From an uncultured Clostridia bacterium (GTDB lineage: Bacteria; Bacillota; Clostridia; UMGS1810), in assembly GCA_934481345.1 (NCBI GenBank), contig CAKSPF010000011.1, positions 1 through 59,368 on the forward strand: DNA of 59,368 nt, given 5' to 3'. The notes under the pieces are model-generated. The model worked only from the letters and a program-made list of their open reading frames with translations. It did no database searches and had not been told where the DNA came from. Made by a program: the position numbers and the translations under genes. Below, one piece after another: positions 43,098 to 52,419 of the stretch (positions are counted from its first letter, which is position 1; each line of letters starts with the position of its first letter).

Positions 43098-44061
43098 TAT
43101 TTTTAAGAGCCTCCGTATATTCACTAAGCAAGCTCACAAGCTCGCCGTAGGATTGAGTTTTGCATACAAGGTCGCGCACCGCCGCACTGCCGCGCAGGTT
43201 TTTGATATACCAGGCAATGTGTTTTCTCGCTTCCCGTATACCGATATATTCGCCCTTTTGCTCAACAAGAAGGTCAAGGTGTTCCTTCAGAACGCTCATT
43301 TTTTCATCAAGCGAAGGCTCGCCGATGTCGGTGCCGTTTTCCAAAAGCGAAAGCGTCTGACGGAAGATAAACGGGTTACCCCTTGCTCCGCGCGCTATCA
43401 TCACTGCGTCGCAGCCCGTCTGCTCTATCATTCTTTTAACGTCTGCGGCGCAGTGAATGTCACCGTTGCCTATTACGGGGATTTTGACGCATTTTTTCAC
43501 CTCGGCAATGATACTCCGGTCAGCGCTGCCGCTGTAATACATTTTTCTCGTTCGGGGGTGAACCGCCACCGCCGCGCCGCCGTTTTGCTCGATAATCCTT
43601 GCAATCTCACACACGTCGGCTTTCTCGTCAAAGCCGCTTCTTATCTTGCACGTCACGGGCACGTTTACCGCCGAGGACACCTCGCGCACAATCTCGCCTA
43701 TAAGGCGCGGATTTCTGAGCAGTGCACTGCCGTCGCCGTTGTTTACAATCTTCGGCGCAGGGCATCCCATATTTATATCTATCATACATGCGCCCGTGGA
43801 CAATGCCTTGTAAGCGTTCTGCGCCATGATATACGGGTCGCTGCCAAATATCTGCACGCACAGCGGTTTTTCGGCTTCGTCGGTTCTCAGAAGCTCATAG
43901 GTTTTTTTGTCATTGTAGTTCAGCGCCTTGGAGCTTACCATCTCCGAATACACAAGTCCTGCGCCGAATTTCTTGCATATAATGCGAAAAGGCAGGTCTG
44001 TGATACCTGCCATTGGTGCAAGAAAAACATTATTTTTAAGCGTAAGCGCTCCTATTTTCAT
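43081..44061 (-). CDS. dusB: tRNA-dihydrouridine synthase
   Basis: FMN-dependent enzyme of 326 residues that reduces uridine in tRNA D-loops. Motifs are LAPMAGITDLPFR at the N-terminus, DINMGCPAPKIVNNGDGSALL with the catalytic Cys, KIRSGFD, VHPRTRKMYYSG, GNGDI and MIARGARGNPFIF. It matches the DusB-type subgroup found in Firmicutes. Its end overlaps the NusG-II gene by 17 nt and its start is 6 bp after nrdR. Confidence 0.95.
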   Translation of the reverse strand: MKIGALTLKNNVFLAPMAGITDLPFRIICKKFGAGLVYSEMVSSKALNYNDKKTYELLRTDEAEKPLCVQIFGSDPYIMAQNAYKALSTGACMIDINMGCPAPKIVNNGDGSALLRNPRLIGEIVREVSSAVNVPVTCKIRSGFDEKADVCEIARIIEQNGGAAVAVHPRTRKMYYSGSADRSIIAEVKKCVKIPVIGNGDIHCAADVKRMIEQTGCDAVMIARGARGNPFIFRQTLSLLENGTDIGEPSLDEKMSVLKEHLDLLVEQKGEYIGIREARKHIAWYIKNLRGSAAVRDLVCKTQSYGELVSLLSEYTEALKNNEEAF

Positions 44062-44067
44062 AAAAAG

Positions 44068-44532
44068 TTATTTCCTTTCACCGGGATGAAGCATGCTGTT
44101 GAGCTCGTCCAAAAACGTGTTTACATCCTTGAACTCGCGGTAAACCGAGGCAAAGCGCACATATGCAATGTCATTTAAATTTTTGAGCCTTTCCATTACC
44201 AGCTCGCCGATTTCCGTGGACGAAACCTCTTTTTCCAGCTTGTTGTTCAGCGTTGTTTCGATTTCCAGTACAATTCTTTCTATCTCGCCGAAGCTTACCG
44301 GCGTTTTTTCACACGCGCGCAAAATGCCGTTCATGAGCTTCTGCCTGTTGTAGACCTGGCGCTTGCCGTCTTTTTTCATAACCACAAGCGGAACGGACTC
44401 CACCTGCTCATAGGTGGTAAAGCGGCGTTCGCACTTTAAACATTCGCGCCTTCTGCGTATGGAGCTGCCGTCGTCAACGGGCCTTGTATCTATTACTTTG
44501 CTTTCCAGGTATTCACAGTATGGACATTTCAT
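44068..44532 (-). CDS. nrdR: transcriptional repressor NrdR
   Basis: A 154-residue zinc-ribbon/ATP-cone repressor of ribonucleotide reductase genes. The N-terminal ribbon CPYCEYLESKV...CLKC (cysteines near 3, 6, 31, 34) binds DNA, and the ATP-cone (about 49-139) senses ATP/dATP. No nrd gene or NrdR box is seen in the window. Located between ftsZ and dus, as in several Clostridia. Confidence 0.97.
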   Translation of the reverse strand: MKCPYCEYLESKVIDTRPVDDGSSIRRRRECLKCERRFTTYEQVESVPLVVMKKDGKRQVYNRQKLMNGILRACEKTPVSFGEIERIVLEIETTLNNKLEKEVSSTEIGELVMERLKNLNDIAYVRFASVYREFKDVNTFLDELNSMLHPGERK

Positions 44533-44607
44533 ATAGTTTTCTCCTCTTTTCGGGCGGTGCCGGCTGCTGCAGTGAAACAGCAGTATAGTGTTTTTTAACT
44601 GCCATTA

Positions 44608-44652
44608 CAAAACAAGGTTGTTCCGCGGCGGCAATGCCGGCGGAACAGCCTC
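44608..44652 (-). terminator. terminator after ftsZ
   Basis: On the minus strand an AGGCTGTTCCGC arm pairs with GCGGAACAACCT, enclosing CGGC/GCCG, and is followed by TTGTTTTG. It separates ftsZ from nrdR. Confidence 0.7.
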
Positions 44653-44668
44653 GCAAAAAAATCCGTAA

Positions 44669-45769
44669 TTAATCAATCGGTCTGTTTAAAAATGTGGGGA
44701 TAACCACATCATCAACATCGAATTTTGAACCGGAGCCCATTGCTCCGAAATATGACGAAGCCGCATTGCCGGACTCGTCAGCCTTGTCCTCTTCCTTCGG
44801 TGCGCCGCCCTCAAAGCCTGTGGCAACAACAGTGATAACAATCTCATCGCCGAGTGACGGATCAATTGATGTACCGAAGATAATCTCTGCGTCGGCAGAC
44901 ACAAGCTGATGAACAAGCTCGGATGCCTGCTCGATTTCCATGAGGCCGAGGTCATCGCCGCCTGCGATATTGAGCACTACCTTTGTAGCTCCGTCTATAG
45001 TTGTTTCCAGAAGCGGGCTGTTTATAGCCATTTTAACGGCATCCTCTGCACGGTTGTCACCTGTAGCGCGGCCTATGCCCATGTGGCACACACCGGTATT
45101 TCTCATTACAGACTGAATGTCCGCAAAGTCAAGGTTAATGTATCCCGGTGAAGTGATGAGGTCGGATATACCCTTAACACCCTGACTGAGAATATCGTCT
45201 GCCATCTTGAATGCTTCCTGCATTGTGGTTTTTCTGTCACAGATTTCGAGAAGCTTGTCATTCGGAATAACAACCAGTGCGTCAACGTTATCTTTCAGAT
45301 TGTCAACACCCGTTTCAGCCTGCTCCATTCTCTTTCTGCCCTCAAAGCGGAAAGGCTTGGTAACCACGCCGACGGTAAGTATGCCCATTTCCTTTGCAAT
45401 GGACGCAACCACCGGAGCCGCACCTGTGCCTGTACCGCCGCCCATGCCGGCTGTAACGAACACCATGTTTGAATCCTGAATACTCTGCTTGATTTCCTCG
45501 CGGCTTTCCTCTGCCGCTTTCTGGCCGATTTCAGGCTTTGCGCCTGCGCCGAGTCCCTTGGTGAGCTTTTCGCCTATCTGAATTTTGGTACCTGCTTTTG
45601 TGCCGTTTGAGCCGAAAAGCACCTGCTTGTCGGTATTTACGGCAATAAATTCAACGCCTGCAAGGCCGTCTTCTATCATGCGGTTTACGGCATTGTTTCC
45701 GCCGCCGCCTACACCGATAACCTTCATATTTGCGCCTACAACCTCTTTGTCATTATCAAATTCCAACAC
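44669..45769 (-). CDS. ftsZ: cell division protein FtsZ
   Basis: Tubulin homologue of 366 residues forming the cytokinetic ring. The tubulin signature GMGGGTGTGAAPV is at about 108-120, with VGGGGNNAVNRM at the N-terminus and NVDLAD-type T7 loop YINLDFADI. After a variable linker the C-terminal peptide DDVVIPTFLNRP is the binding tail for partner proteins. The start is a GTG 7 nt after AAGGAGG. It has its own promoter after a 160-bp gap. ftsA is not next to it, so membrane anchoring may rely on other proteins. Confidence 0.98.
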   Translation of the reverse strand: MLEFDNDKEVVGANMKVIGVGGGGNNAVNRMIEDGLAGVEFIAVNTDKQVLFGSNGTKAGTKIQIGEKLTKGLGAGAKPEIGQKAAEESREEIKQSIQDSNMVFVTAGMGGGTGTGAAPVVASIAKEMGILTVGVVTKPFRFEGRKRMEQAETGVDNLKDNVDALVVIPNDKLLEICDRKTTMQEAFKMADDILSQGVKGISDLITSPGYINLDFADIQSVMRNTGVCHMGIGRATGDNRAEDAVKMAINSPLLETTIDGATKVVLNIAGGDDLGLMEIEQASELVHQLVSADAEIIFGTSIDPSLGDEIVITVVATGFEGGAPKEEDKADESGNAASSYFGAMGSGSKFDVDDVVIPTFLNRPID

Positions 45770-45870
45770 AATAATTCCTCCTTAGTTATATGAACCATAT
45801 TTTCATATGTAAAAATCAATAAATATCTGCTAAAACTTTTTCCGGTTCTGTGCTTTTTAATAATATTATT

Positions 45871-45900
45871 TATTATAACACATCATTTCTCAAATTTCCA
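45871..45900 (-). promoter_or_regulatory. promoter of ftsZ
   Basis: Minus-strand TATAAT (45871-45876) with a weak -35 TGGAAA (45895-45900), 18-bp spacer. The leader is about 100 nt. Confidence 0.55.
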
Positions 45901-45929
45901 TATCTTTTTTAAATTTTTTTAAGAAATTT

Positions 45930-46283
45930 TTAACATTTTTTTAACTTTTTCTTTATCTTTTTTAAGTAAAACCTCCTTATGAATGAGAAATTGGAAAAAA
46001 TCCTGTAAGTAAACACCACCAGCACAGCGACGTATAAATCCAGGTCAATTCTCTTTCCCACAAGCACCATTAATGCCGCAAGAACTGAGTTTCCGAAGAA
46101 ACCGCTCACAAACACCCATGCGTCGAAGCGATCGGCAAGAAGCGACTTGTAAGCGCCCATTACCGAGTCGAAAGCGGCTATTATAACAACTGCCGCATAA
46201 GAGCTCAGAAATGCCGGAATGTATAAATCAAACGCAATCGCACACCCGGCGCCGAGTATTGCGGCAATAATAATAAACAACAT
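45930..46283 (-). CDS. sbp: small basic protein (Sbp family, DUF1290)
   Basis: A 117-residue membrane protein with three hydrophobic segments and a very basic tail (KKIKKKLKK). It matches the small basic protein encoded next to ftsA/ftsZ and ylxX genes in Bacillus and Clostridia; DVYVAVLV-type and YRIFSNFSFIRR motifs are visible. Function unknown, presumed divisome or septum associated. It follows the DUF881 gene by 8 bp. Confidence 0.9.
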   Translation of the reverse strand: MLFIIIAAILGAGCAIAFDLYIPAFLSSYAAVVIIAAFDSVMGAYKSLLADRFDAWVFVSGFFGNSVLAALMVLVGKRIDLDLYVAVLVVFTYRIFSNFSFIRRFYLKKIKKKLKKC

Positions 46284-46291
46284 TTTCTCAC

Positions 46292-47017
46292 CTACTTTGT
46301 CAGTGTGCCGGCATATTTAAAATTAATTGTACCGGCGTATTTTTCTATAACAATTTTTGACATTTTTGTAACATTTACTTCTATTTTATACAATTTCAGT
46401 ACATCGACAATACCCTCGCGGATGTTTAATCCCGTCTCGAGAGTAGCGCTGTCGCCTATCGCCTTTATCTCAAAGGGCGGAGCGCATCTTTTGTTGTTTA
46501 CAAGCACCGTGTTTCCCACGCAGCGTATAGAGGAGGTAGAGATTATCCTCTCTCCGTTTATGCTCACAGCCTCCGCACCGGCAGTGCTGAGCTCATTTAC
46601 AATGTCCCTCAAATCACTGTCGTGCACAATATACGAGCTGCTCGGAGTGTCCTGCTGTACCGGAGCCTTGCTGTCCGATATTTCCACCACCACTCCGCTG
46701 CCCTCTACATCTGTAAGTCCCGCAAGCATCAAGGCATTGTCAAGCTCTTTTTTGAGAAGTGTGCTGCCGTCGCTGTTTTTTGCCGCTTCGTCCCTATAGG
46801 TTTCCAGGTCTGTAGAAAGCTGCATGTTTTCCCTCTTCAAATCTATAAGCTCCTGCTTTACGTTAATAAGCTCGTTTTGCAGGTCGGAATTTCTCTGCAT
46901 CTGACTGCTGTTTAAGGAGTTGTTGCGAATAACGCTCTTGTATTGCAGCGTAACCGCAAAGCACAGAATAAAGCATATCAGCCCTATGAGTATCTGTACT
47001 TTTTTCTTGAAATGCAC
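46292..47017 (-). CDS. DUF881 family protein (YlxW/YlxX-like)
   Basis: A 241-residue protein with one N-terminal membrane anchor, a coiled coil (about 38-80) and an external DUF881 domain (about 90-240; motifs VVEISDS, SYIVHDSDLRDIVNEL, INGERI and IGDSATLETGLN). Such proteins accompany sbp and ftsQ in the dcw region. The start is a GTG at 47017 following GGGAGGAAA, one base after the ftsQ stop. Confidence 0.9.
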   Translation of the reverse strand: MHFKKKVQILIGLICFILCFAVTLQYKSVIRNNSLNSSQMQRNSDLQNELINVKQELIDLKRENMQLSTDLETYRDEAAKNSDGSTLLKKELDNALMLAGLTDVEGSGVVVEISDSKAPVQQDTPSSSYIVHDSDLRDIVNELSTAGAEAVSINGERIISTSSIRCVGNTVLVNNKRCAPPFEIKAIGDSATLETGLNIREGIVDVLKLYKIEVNVTKMSKIVIEKYAGTINFKYAGTLTK

Positions 47018-47018
47018 T

Positions 47019-47783
47019 TTAATTTCCTCCCTTGTATACTACATTTGACGTGTCCGATAAATCCACCGTACCGCCGCGCGTTTTTTCGTCCAGGCTTTTT
47101 ACCACCTCGGTAAGATACGCAAGCTTATATTCAAGCTTCTCGTTTTTTCCGAGTACGACGTTTATGTTGTTTTCAATTGTGATTTTTATATTTCTCTCGT
47201 CAGACAGATTTATATTTTTTATATCGCCGAGCATCTTTTGCTTCTGCGCCGCGGCGAATATATCCAAAAGAATTTTTTTCTTACTCGCCTTTGCCGGCAC
47301 AAAATCGCTGCCGACCTTGAAGGATTTTAGCGAAATGCCCGTGACGGTCATTTTGCCGTCCTGAACCTCCGCAGCCTTTTGCACGCTTATGACTTTGCCG
47401 TTTAAATCTATGCCCACATAGTTTGCGGCAAAAAGTATGTATGCCGACTCGCTGCACTCGGTAACCTCAATAACTATCCTTGACGGAAATCTGCGCCTGA
47501 TTTCGGCTTTTTCCACATAACCGAGGGTACAGACATTCTTTTTTGCCTTTGAGGTATTTATTCTGAATACGTTTGTGCCGTTCTTTATGCCGGATGCCTT
47601 TATCACGGCTTCGTCCGTCACTGCGCGGTTTCCCTTTACTGAAATATCCGTTATGTTGAACGCAGGGGTAAAAAGGCACACCACCGCCAGCAGCACAAGC
47701 GCCGAAACGGCAATAAATGTCCTTCGTATTTTTATTCTCTTTGCAACAGCTGATTTCTGCCGGGTTTCTTCATTTGATTTCAA
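47019..47783 (-). CDS. ftsQ: cell division protein FtsQ/DivIB
   Basis: A 254-residue divisome protein with a basic cytosolic N-terminus, one membrane helix (about 28-48), a POTRA domain (about 50-118, with FNITDISVKGNRAVTDEAV) and a C-terminal FtsQ beta domain. It links PBP/FtsL components at the septum. The start is a TTG at 47783 that overlaps the murA stop in TTGA; GAGGA lies upstream. Confidence 0.92.
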   Translation of the reverse strand: MKSNEETRQKSAVAKRIKIRRTFIAVSALVLLAVVCLFTPAFNITDISVKGNRAVTDEAVIKASGIKNGTNVFRINTSKAKKNVCTLGYVEKAEIRRRFPSRIVIEVTECSESAYILFAANYVGIDLNGKVISVQKAAEVQDGKMTVTGISLKSFKVGSDFVPAKASKKKILLDIFAAAQKQKMLGDIKNINLSDERNIKITIENNINVVLGKNEKLEYKLAYLTEVVKSLDEKTRGGTVDLSDTSNVVYKGGN

Positions 47784-49042
47784 CTAAGTTCAATCCTCTC
47801 TGTTTTTGCTCCGAGCCTTGCAAGCCTCGGTATAAAATCCTCGTAACCCCTGTCTATAAATTCAATGCCACCAAGATGTGATACCCCGTCTGCGGCAAGC
47901 ATAGCCGCCGCAAGTGCAGCTCCCGAACGCAAATCGCAGGCATCGGCATCCGTGCCTGTAAGCTGTCTTACTCCGCGTATCGAAGCTGTTTTGCCGTAAA
48001 CTCTGATGTCAGCGCCCATTTTCGCGAGCGCTTTGCACATGCAAAATCTGTTTTCAAATATATTTTCCTGCACAATGCTTACCCCGTCCGAGAGCGACAG
48101 CGCCGCCGTAAGAAGCGACTGCATATCAGTGGCAAAGCCGGGATATGGCATGGTTCGTGCAAAAATTCCGCCGCACAGCCTTTTGTTTTTTACAGCCGTC
48201 ACAGTGCCGCTGCGGTTTATGTAAATCCCCATTCCGCATTGTCGCATCAGCGCAATAAATGGCGATATGTGATGTGCATTCACGTCAAAAAGCTCTGTTT
48301 CTCCGCCCGTGCAGCCTACAGCCGCAATAAACGTGGCTGCATCTATCCTGTCGGGCATGATGCGGTGCTCTGCGTCCTTGAAGCTGTGCGTTCCCGTCAC
48401 CGTTATAACGGGTGTGCCGGCACCGTTTATCCGTGCGCCCATTCGGCACAGAAGGGTTTGCAAATCCTCTATCTCCGGTTCGCAAGCCGCGCCGTAAATT
48501 CGCGTCGTACCCTCTATTGACGAAGCAAGAATCATAATGTTTTCGGTAGCGCCCACGGACGGAAAGCGAAGAACAATATCCGCCGGTCTGAGTGAGTCCG
48601 CCGTGCACTCAATGTCTGCTCCGTCTGTCCTTACGCTGACGCCGAGCTTTCTGAATGCGTCCAGGTGAATGTCTACAGGCCTTGCGCCTATGTTGCATCC
48701 GCCGGGATATGTACAGCTTACCTTACCGAACCTTGCCAGCAGTGCTCCCGAAAAGAGAAATGATGACCGCAGGCACTTCATTTTTTCTTCCGGTATGCGG
48801 TAAGAAGATATCCCCTCCGAATTTACTATGAGTTTATTTGCCCTGCGCTGCACTGTACAGCCGAGATTTCTCAGTATGCTTATTGATATGTTTATATCCG
48901 AAATCTTCGGGCAGTTTTCCAGCACGGTTTTACTGCCTGTGATAACGCATGCCGCCAGCATTGGCAGCGCCGCGTTTTTTGAACCTTGAACCTTTACCGA
49001 ACCCTCCAGTTTCGAGGGTCCCTCTATTTTAACAACTTCCAT
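47780..49042 (-). CDS. murA: UDP-N-acetylglucosamine 1-carboxyvinyltransferase
   Basis: First committed step of peptidoglycan synthesis, adding enolpyruvate to UDP-GlcNAc; fosfomycin target. 420 residues. The SKNAALPML (Lys/Asn) motif is at the start, the fosfomycin-reactive Cys is in YPGGCNIGARPVDIH, the catalytic Asp region is DRIDAATFI, and DLRSGAALAAAML is near the end. ATG 49042 follows GGAGGTG; an earlier in-frame start lies before that site. It takes the place between murG and ftsQ where many species carry murB or ddl. Confidence 0.96.
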   Translation of the reverse strand: MEVVKIEGPSKLEGSVKVQGSKNAALPMLAACVITGSKTVLENCPKISDINISISILRNLGCTVQRRANKLIVNSEGISSYRIPEEKMKCLRSSFLFSGALLARFGKVSCTYPGGCNIGARPVDIHLDAFRKLGVSVRTDGADIECTADSLRPADIVLRFPSVGATENIMILASSIEGTTRIYGAACEPEIEDLQTLLCRMGARINGAGTPVITVTGTHSFKDAEHRIMPDRIDAATFIAAVGCTGGETELFDVNAHHISPFIALMRQCGMGIYINRSGTVTAVKNKRLCGGIFARTMPYPGFATDMQSLLTAALSLSDGVSIVQENIFENRFCMCKALAKMGADIRVYGKTASIRGVRQLTGTDADACDLRSGAALAAAMLAADGVSHLGGIEFIDRGYEDFIPRLARLGAKTERIELS

Positions 49043-49116
49043 AAGGCACCTCCGCCGATTCGTCATACTGCATTGTATGCCGAACGGGTGCCGTTGGTGA
49101 CTTAATATATATATGA

Positions 49117-49163
49117 GCAGGCTTTGTATTATGGTAGGTAGGTAGTAGTTTTACAAAGCCTGC
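49117..49163 (-). other. 12-bp hairpin with GTAG tandem loop between murG and murA
   Basis: GCAGGCTTTGTA (49117-49128) pairs with TACAAAGCCTGC (49152-49163). The loop contains a GGTAGGTAGGTAGTAG tandem. No T run follows on the minus strand, so it may be an mRNA processing or stability element rather than a terminator. Confidence 0.55.
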
Positions 49164-49166
49164 CCG

Positions 49167-50276
49167 TTATAAGCTTTTATTAACAAGCTGCGTCATTCTT
49201 TTATACAGCTTTTCCGAGGCGTCTGAAATACCCATTTCCTTTGCCTTCTGTGCCATCCGCACCGCCTTGCCTTCGTCATATATTACCGAATATACTGCCT
49301 TGGCAAGCGAATTTACATCAAAATCCTTTTCGCACACGGTGATTGCCGCGCCGAAATCGGAAAGCGCCTTTGCGTTGTAATACTGATGATTGTTTGTGAC
49401 ATTGGGCGACGGTATGAGAACAGACGGTCTGCCTATAGCGCAGATTTCCGCAAGTGTAATCGCGCCCGAACGGCAGATAATCAAATCCGCCGCGTTCATC
49501 ACGTCATCCATATTTTCTATATACGGCAGAAGCTTTACGCTGCCGCCCGTTCTTACCGAGCGTTTCTCAAGCTCTGCGGCGCATCTGTCATAGTCGCGCC
49601 TGCCCGTGCCGAAATATATCATCATGTCGCCGTTTGACGCATTTTTCTCTATGAAATCTATCATAACATCATTTATACGCATAGCTCCCAGGCTGCCGCC
49701 AAAGCTTACCACGAGCTTCTTTGAGCCGATACCGAGCTTTTTGCGCGCGGTGTGATAATCGGTTTTTAAAATTGCAGGTCTTATCGGATTTCCCGTAAGA
49801 AGCAGTTCCCGTGCCTTTTTTATGTATTTTCTGCTTTCGTCAAAGCTTATGGCGGTGACGTCCGCCTTGTCGGCGAGGAATTTCACCGCACTGCCGGGGA
49901 ACACATTCTGTTCGTGTATAACCGACGGTATGCGGCACAGATGCGCCGCCATGACGGCAGGCACACAAACATAGCCTCCCGTGCCGACCACTATATCGGG
50001 CTTGAACTTTTTTACAATGCCGACGGACTTCACAATTCCGGCAGCCATTTTGACCGCGGATACTGCGCTTTTCACACTTGGTTTAAGCGACAGCCCCTCC
50101 ACGTTTACAAACTCTATATCAAAGCCTTCCTTCGGAATGAGTGTGCTTTCCATGCCGTCCTTTGTACCGACGAAAAGTATCTCATTTTTACGGTCTGCGC
50201 CGAGCGCATATTTTGCTATGGCAACTGCCGGGTTTATGTGACCTGCCGTGCCGCCGCCCGATAACAAAATCCTCAA
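49167..50276 (-). CDS. murG: UDP-GlcNAc:undecaprenyl-PP-MurNAc-pentapeptide GlcNAc transferase
   Basis: Makes lipid II from lipid I on the inner membrane face. 369 residues. The GGGTAGHINPAVAIA motif at the N-terminus, HEQNVFPG, FGGSLGAMRINDVM and the donor-binding CRSGAITLAEICAIG with LIPSPNVTNNHQYYNA are intact. I start it at TTG 50276, about 6 nt after AGGTGG; a GTG at 50285 would add three residues. Confidence 0.96.
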   Translation of the reverse strand: MRILLSGGGTAGHINPAVAIAKYALGADRKNEILFVGTKDGMESTLIPKEGFDIEFVNVEGLSLKPSVKSAVSAVKMAAGIVKSVGIVKKFKPDIVVGTGGYVCVPAVMAAHLCRIPSVIHEQNVFPGSAVKFLADKADVTAISFDESRKYIKKARELLLTGNPIRPAILKTDYHTARKKLGIGSKKLVVSFGGSLGAMRINDVMIDFIEKNASNGDMMIYFGTGRRDYDRCAAELEKRSVRTGGSVKLLPYIENMDDVMNAADLIICRSGAITLAEICAIGRPSVLIPSPNVTNNHQYYNAKALSDFGAAITVCEKDFDVNSLAKAVYSVIYDEGKAVRMAQKAKEMGISDASEKLYKRMTQLVNKSL

Positions 50277-50286
50277 AAATACCACC

Positions 50287-51429
50287 TCATTTTGCAGTGT
50301 AGCGTGAAATATTCAGCACAATACCCATCTCTGTGAGCAAAAACAGAATTGACGAACCGCCGTAGCTGAAAAACGGCAGCGGAATACCCGTAACGGGCAT
50401 TGTAGAGGTTACAACCGCAATATTCATCAAAACCTGCACCGCAACCAAAGCTATTATGCCGGAAACCGTGAGTGAAGAAAACACGTCCGGCGCCTTTCTT
50501 GCTATGACAATTCCCTTCCATATAAGCAGTGCGAAAAGCAGTATAACAAACACCGCTCCCACAAAGCCGAGCTCCTCGCAGATGATGGAGTATATAAAGT
50601 CCGTCTGCGGCTCCGGTATATACAGAAACTTCTGTCTGCTCTGCCCGAGTCCCAGACCGAACAGTCCTCCCGAGCCTATGGCATACAGCGACTGCACTAT
50701 CTGCCAGCTGTCGCCGAGCTTGTCGGCAAAGGGATTCAAAAATGAAGTTACGCGCTTCAATCTGTATGGAGAAAACACCGCAAGCGCAATTGCCGCAGGA
50801 ATGGCGAGGCTTGCCATGCCGGCAAAGTATATTCCCTTGAACCCTGCCACAAAGAGTACCGCGCAGCCTACGAGCATTATAACCATGGCTCCGCTCATGT
50901 GCGGTTCAATCAGGACTATGCCTGCAACTATAACCACAATTCCGAGGTATTTCAGAAATCCTTTTTTGAATTGGTTTACCGAGTTCGGATCGCGGCTTAT
51001 TGCCTTTGCCAGAAATATTATTACCGTGAGTTTGGCAACCTCCGACGGCTGAAACGTAACAGGGCCCACTCCGAGCCACCTCTTGGCGCCGTTTGAGTCC
51101 ACGCCTATAATCGGCACCAGAAGCAAAAGCACAATAGAGCCTACAAAAAGGAGATTGGTGTATCTGTACAAAACCTTGTACGGTATCTTTGACATTGCAA
51201 ACATCGAGATAAGTCCCAAAATAGCCCACAAAAGCTGCCGTTTGAAGAAGTACGTCGCGTCTCCCTGTATATAATGTGCCGAAGCGCTGCTTGCGCTGAA
51301 AACCATTACCAGTCCGAACGCAAGAAGCATCAGTATTATTACAAGGAAAGTGTAGTCGATGCTGTTTTCGGAAGATTTTTTATTTTTTCTGCCTGCAGCC
51401 TTTAGCTCGGACCTGAGCGACACAACCAT
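50287..51429 (-). CDS. ftsW: lipid II polymerase / septal SEDS protein FtsW
   Basis: A 380-residue SEDS-family protein with about ten membrane segments, a glycosyltransferase working with the cognate class B PBP at the septum. The family motifs GIALVMVFSASSA-type near the start, GVDSNGAKRWLGVG, QPSEVAKLTVI, NPFADKLGDSWQIVQSLYAIGSGGLFGLGLG and PLPFFSYGGSS are present. It lies between mraY and murG. Confidence 0.95.
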   Translation of the reverse strand: MVVSLRSELKAAGRKNKKSSENSIDYTFLVIILMLLAFGLVMVFSASSASAHYIQGDATYFFKRQLLWAILGLISMFAMSKIPYKVLYRYTNLLFVGSIVLLLLVPIIGVDSNGAKRWLGVGPVTFQPSEVAKLTVIIFLAKAISRDPNSVNQFKKGFLKYLGIVVIVAGIVLIEPHMSGAMVIMLVGCAVLFVAGFKGIYFAGMASLAIPAAIALAVFSPYRLKRVTSFLNPFADKLGDSWQIVQSLYAIGSGGLFGLGLGQSRQKFLYIPEPQTDFIYSIICEELGFVGAVFVILLFALLIWKGIVIARKAPDVFSSLTVSGIIALVAVQVLMNIAVVTSTMPVTGIPLPFFSYGGSSILFLLTEMGIVLNISRYTAK

Positions 51430-51450
51430 TCCTCCCTTAAAAAACCAAAT

Positions 51451-52419
51451 CTATATTACTATTATGAAATAAGCAATTATGCAAAGCGCAAGTGCCAGAG
51501 CCGCCGCCGAGGCAACAATCTTTCTCTCGCTCCAGCCGCACATCTCGAAGTGATGATGTATCGGGCTCATCTTAAACACGCGCTTTTTTGTAAGTTTGTA
51601 GCTTGTAACCTGTATTATTACCGACAGCGTTTCTATCACATACACACCGCCCGCAACGATAAGTATAAACGGAAGCCTTAAAACCACCGCCATAAAGCAC
51701 ACCGCACCGCCGAGATACAGCGAACCGGTATCACCCATAAACACCTTTGCTGGGTAACGGTTAAAAAGCAGAAAGCCTGCACATGCGGCGGCGTTTGCCA
51801 CGCCGAATGCCGCTACGTCATCGCATTTAAGCCTTTGCGCCGCCGCGGCGAAGAACACGCACACAATGACGGTAACAGTAGCCGCAAGTCCGTCCACACC
51901 GTCGGTTAAGTTTACGCTGTTGGTCGCTCCGACTATTACAAAAACCGAGAAAATCACATAAAAATAAAATCCGAAATCCACCGGTTTATTTACAAAAGGT
52001 ATTATCACCATGGTGTCTATAAAGCCGAGTTTAAGCCCCGTTATTACAAAAAGTACCGCCGCCAGTATCTGCAAAAGCGACTTCTGTCTTTCGGTAAGTC
52101 CGAGGTTGCGCTTTAAAATAACCTTTATAAAATCATCGGCAAAGCCGATAAGTCCGAACACCGCCGAGAATATCAGTATAAATATAACCCTCGGAGTGCG
52201 GATAAACAAAAGCGATGCACATATAACAGGGATTATAAATATAAATCCGCCCATGGTAGGCGTGCCGCTCTTTTTCTTGTGCCAGGACGGGCCGATTTCC
52301 CTTATCTCCTGTCCGAATTTCAGTCTGTGCAGAACGGGTATTGCCACCGGGCCTATTATCAAAGCTATGCAAAAAGCCGCCAAAGCCGCTTTTATCAACA
52401 AAACCGTGTATGCGTTCAC
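51451..52419 (-). CDS. mraY: phospho-N-acetylmuramoyl-pentapeptide transferase
   Basis: Makes lipid I in the membrane from UDP-MurNAc-pentapeptide. 322 residues, about ten membrane segments. KKSGTPTMGGFIF, GFADDFIKV, TNSVNLTDGVDGLA, FMGDTGSLYLGGAV and MSPIHHHFEMCGW (the HHH motif) all appear. The start is a GTG overlapping the murE stop by 4 nt (GTGA). Confidence 0.97.
   Translation of the reverse strand: MNAYTVLLIKAALAAFCIALIIGPVAIPVLHRLKFGQEIREIGPSWHKKKSGTPTMGGFIFIIPVICASLLFIRTPRVIFILIFSAVFGLIGFADDFIKVILKRNLGLTERQKSLLQILAAVLFVITGLKLGFIDTMVIIPFVNKPVDFGFYFYVIFSVFVIVGATNSVNLTDGVDGLAATVTVIVCVFFAAAAQRLKCDDVAAFGVANAAACAGFLLFNRYPAKVFMGDTGSLYLGGAVCFMAVVLRLPFILIVAGGVYVIETLSVIIQVTSYKLTKKRVFKMSPIHHHFEMCGWSERKIVASAAALALALCIIAYFIIVI

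Noticed and set aside
43153..44178. 341-residue ORF opposite dusB and nrdR
   Set aside because: Antisense to two well-conserved genes, with no recognisable domain.
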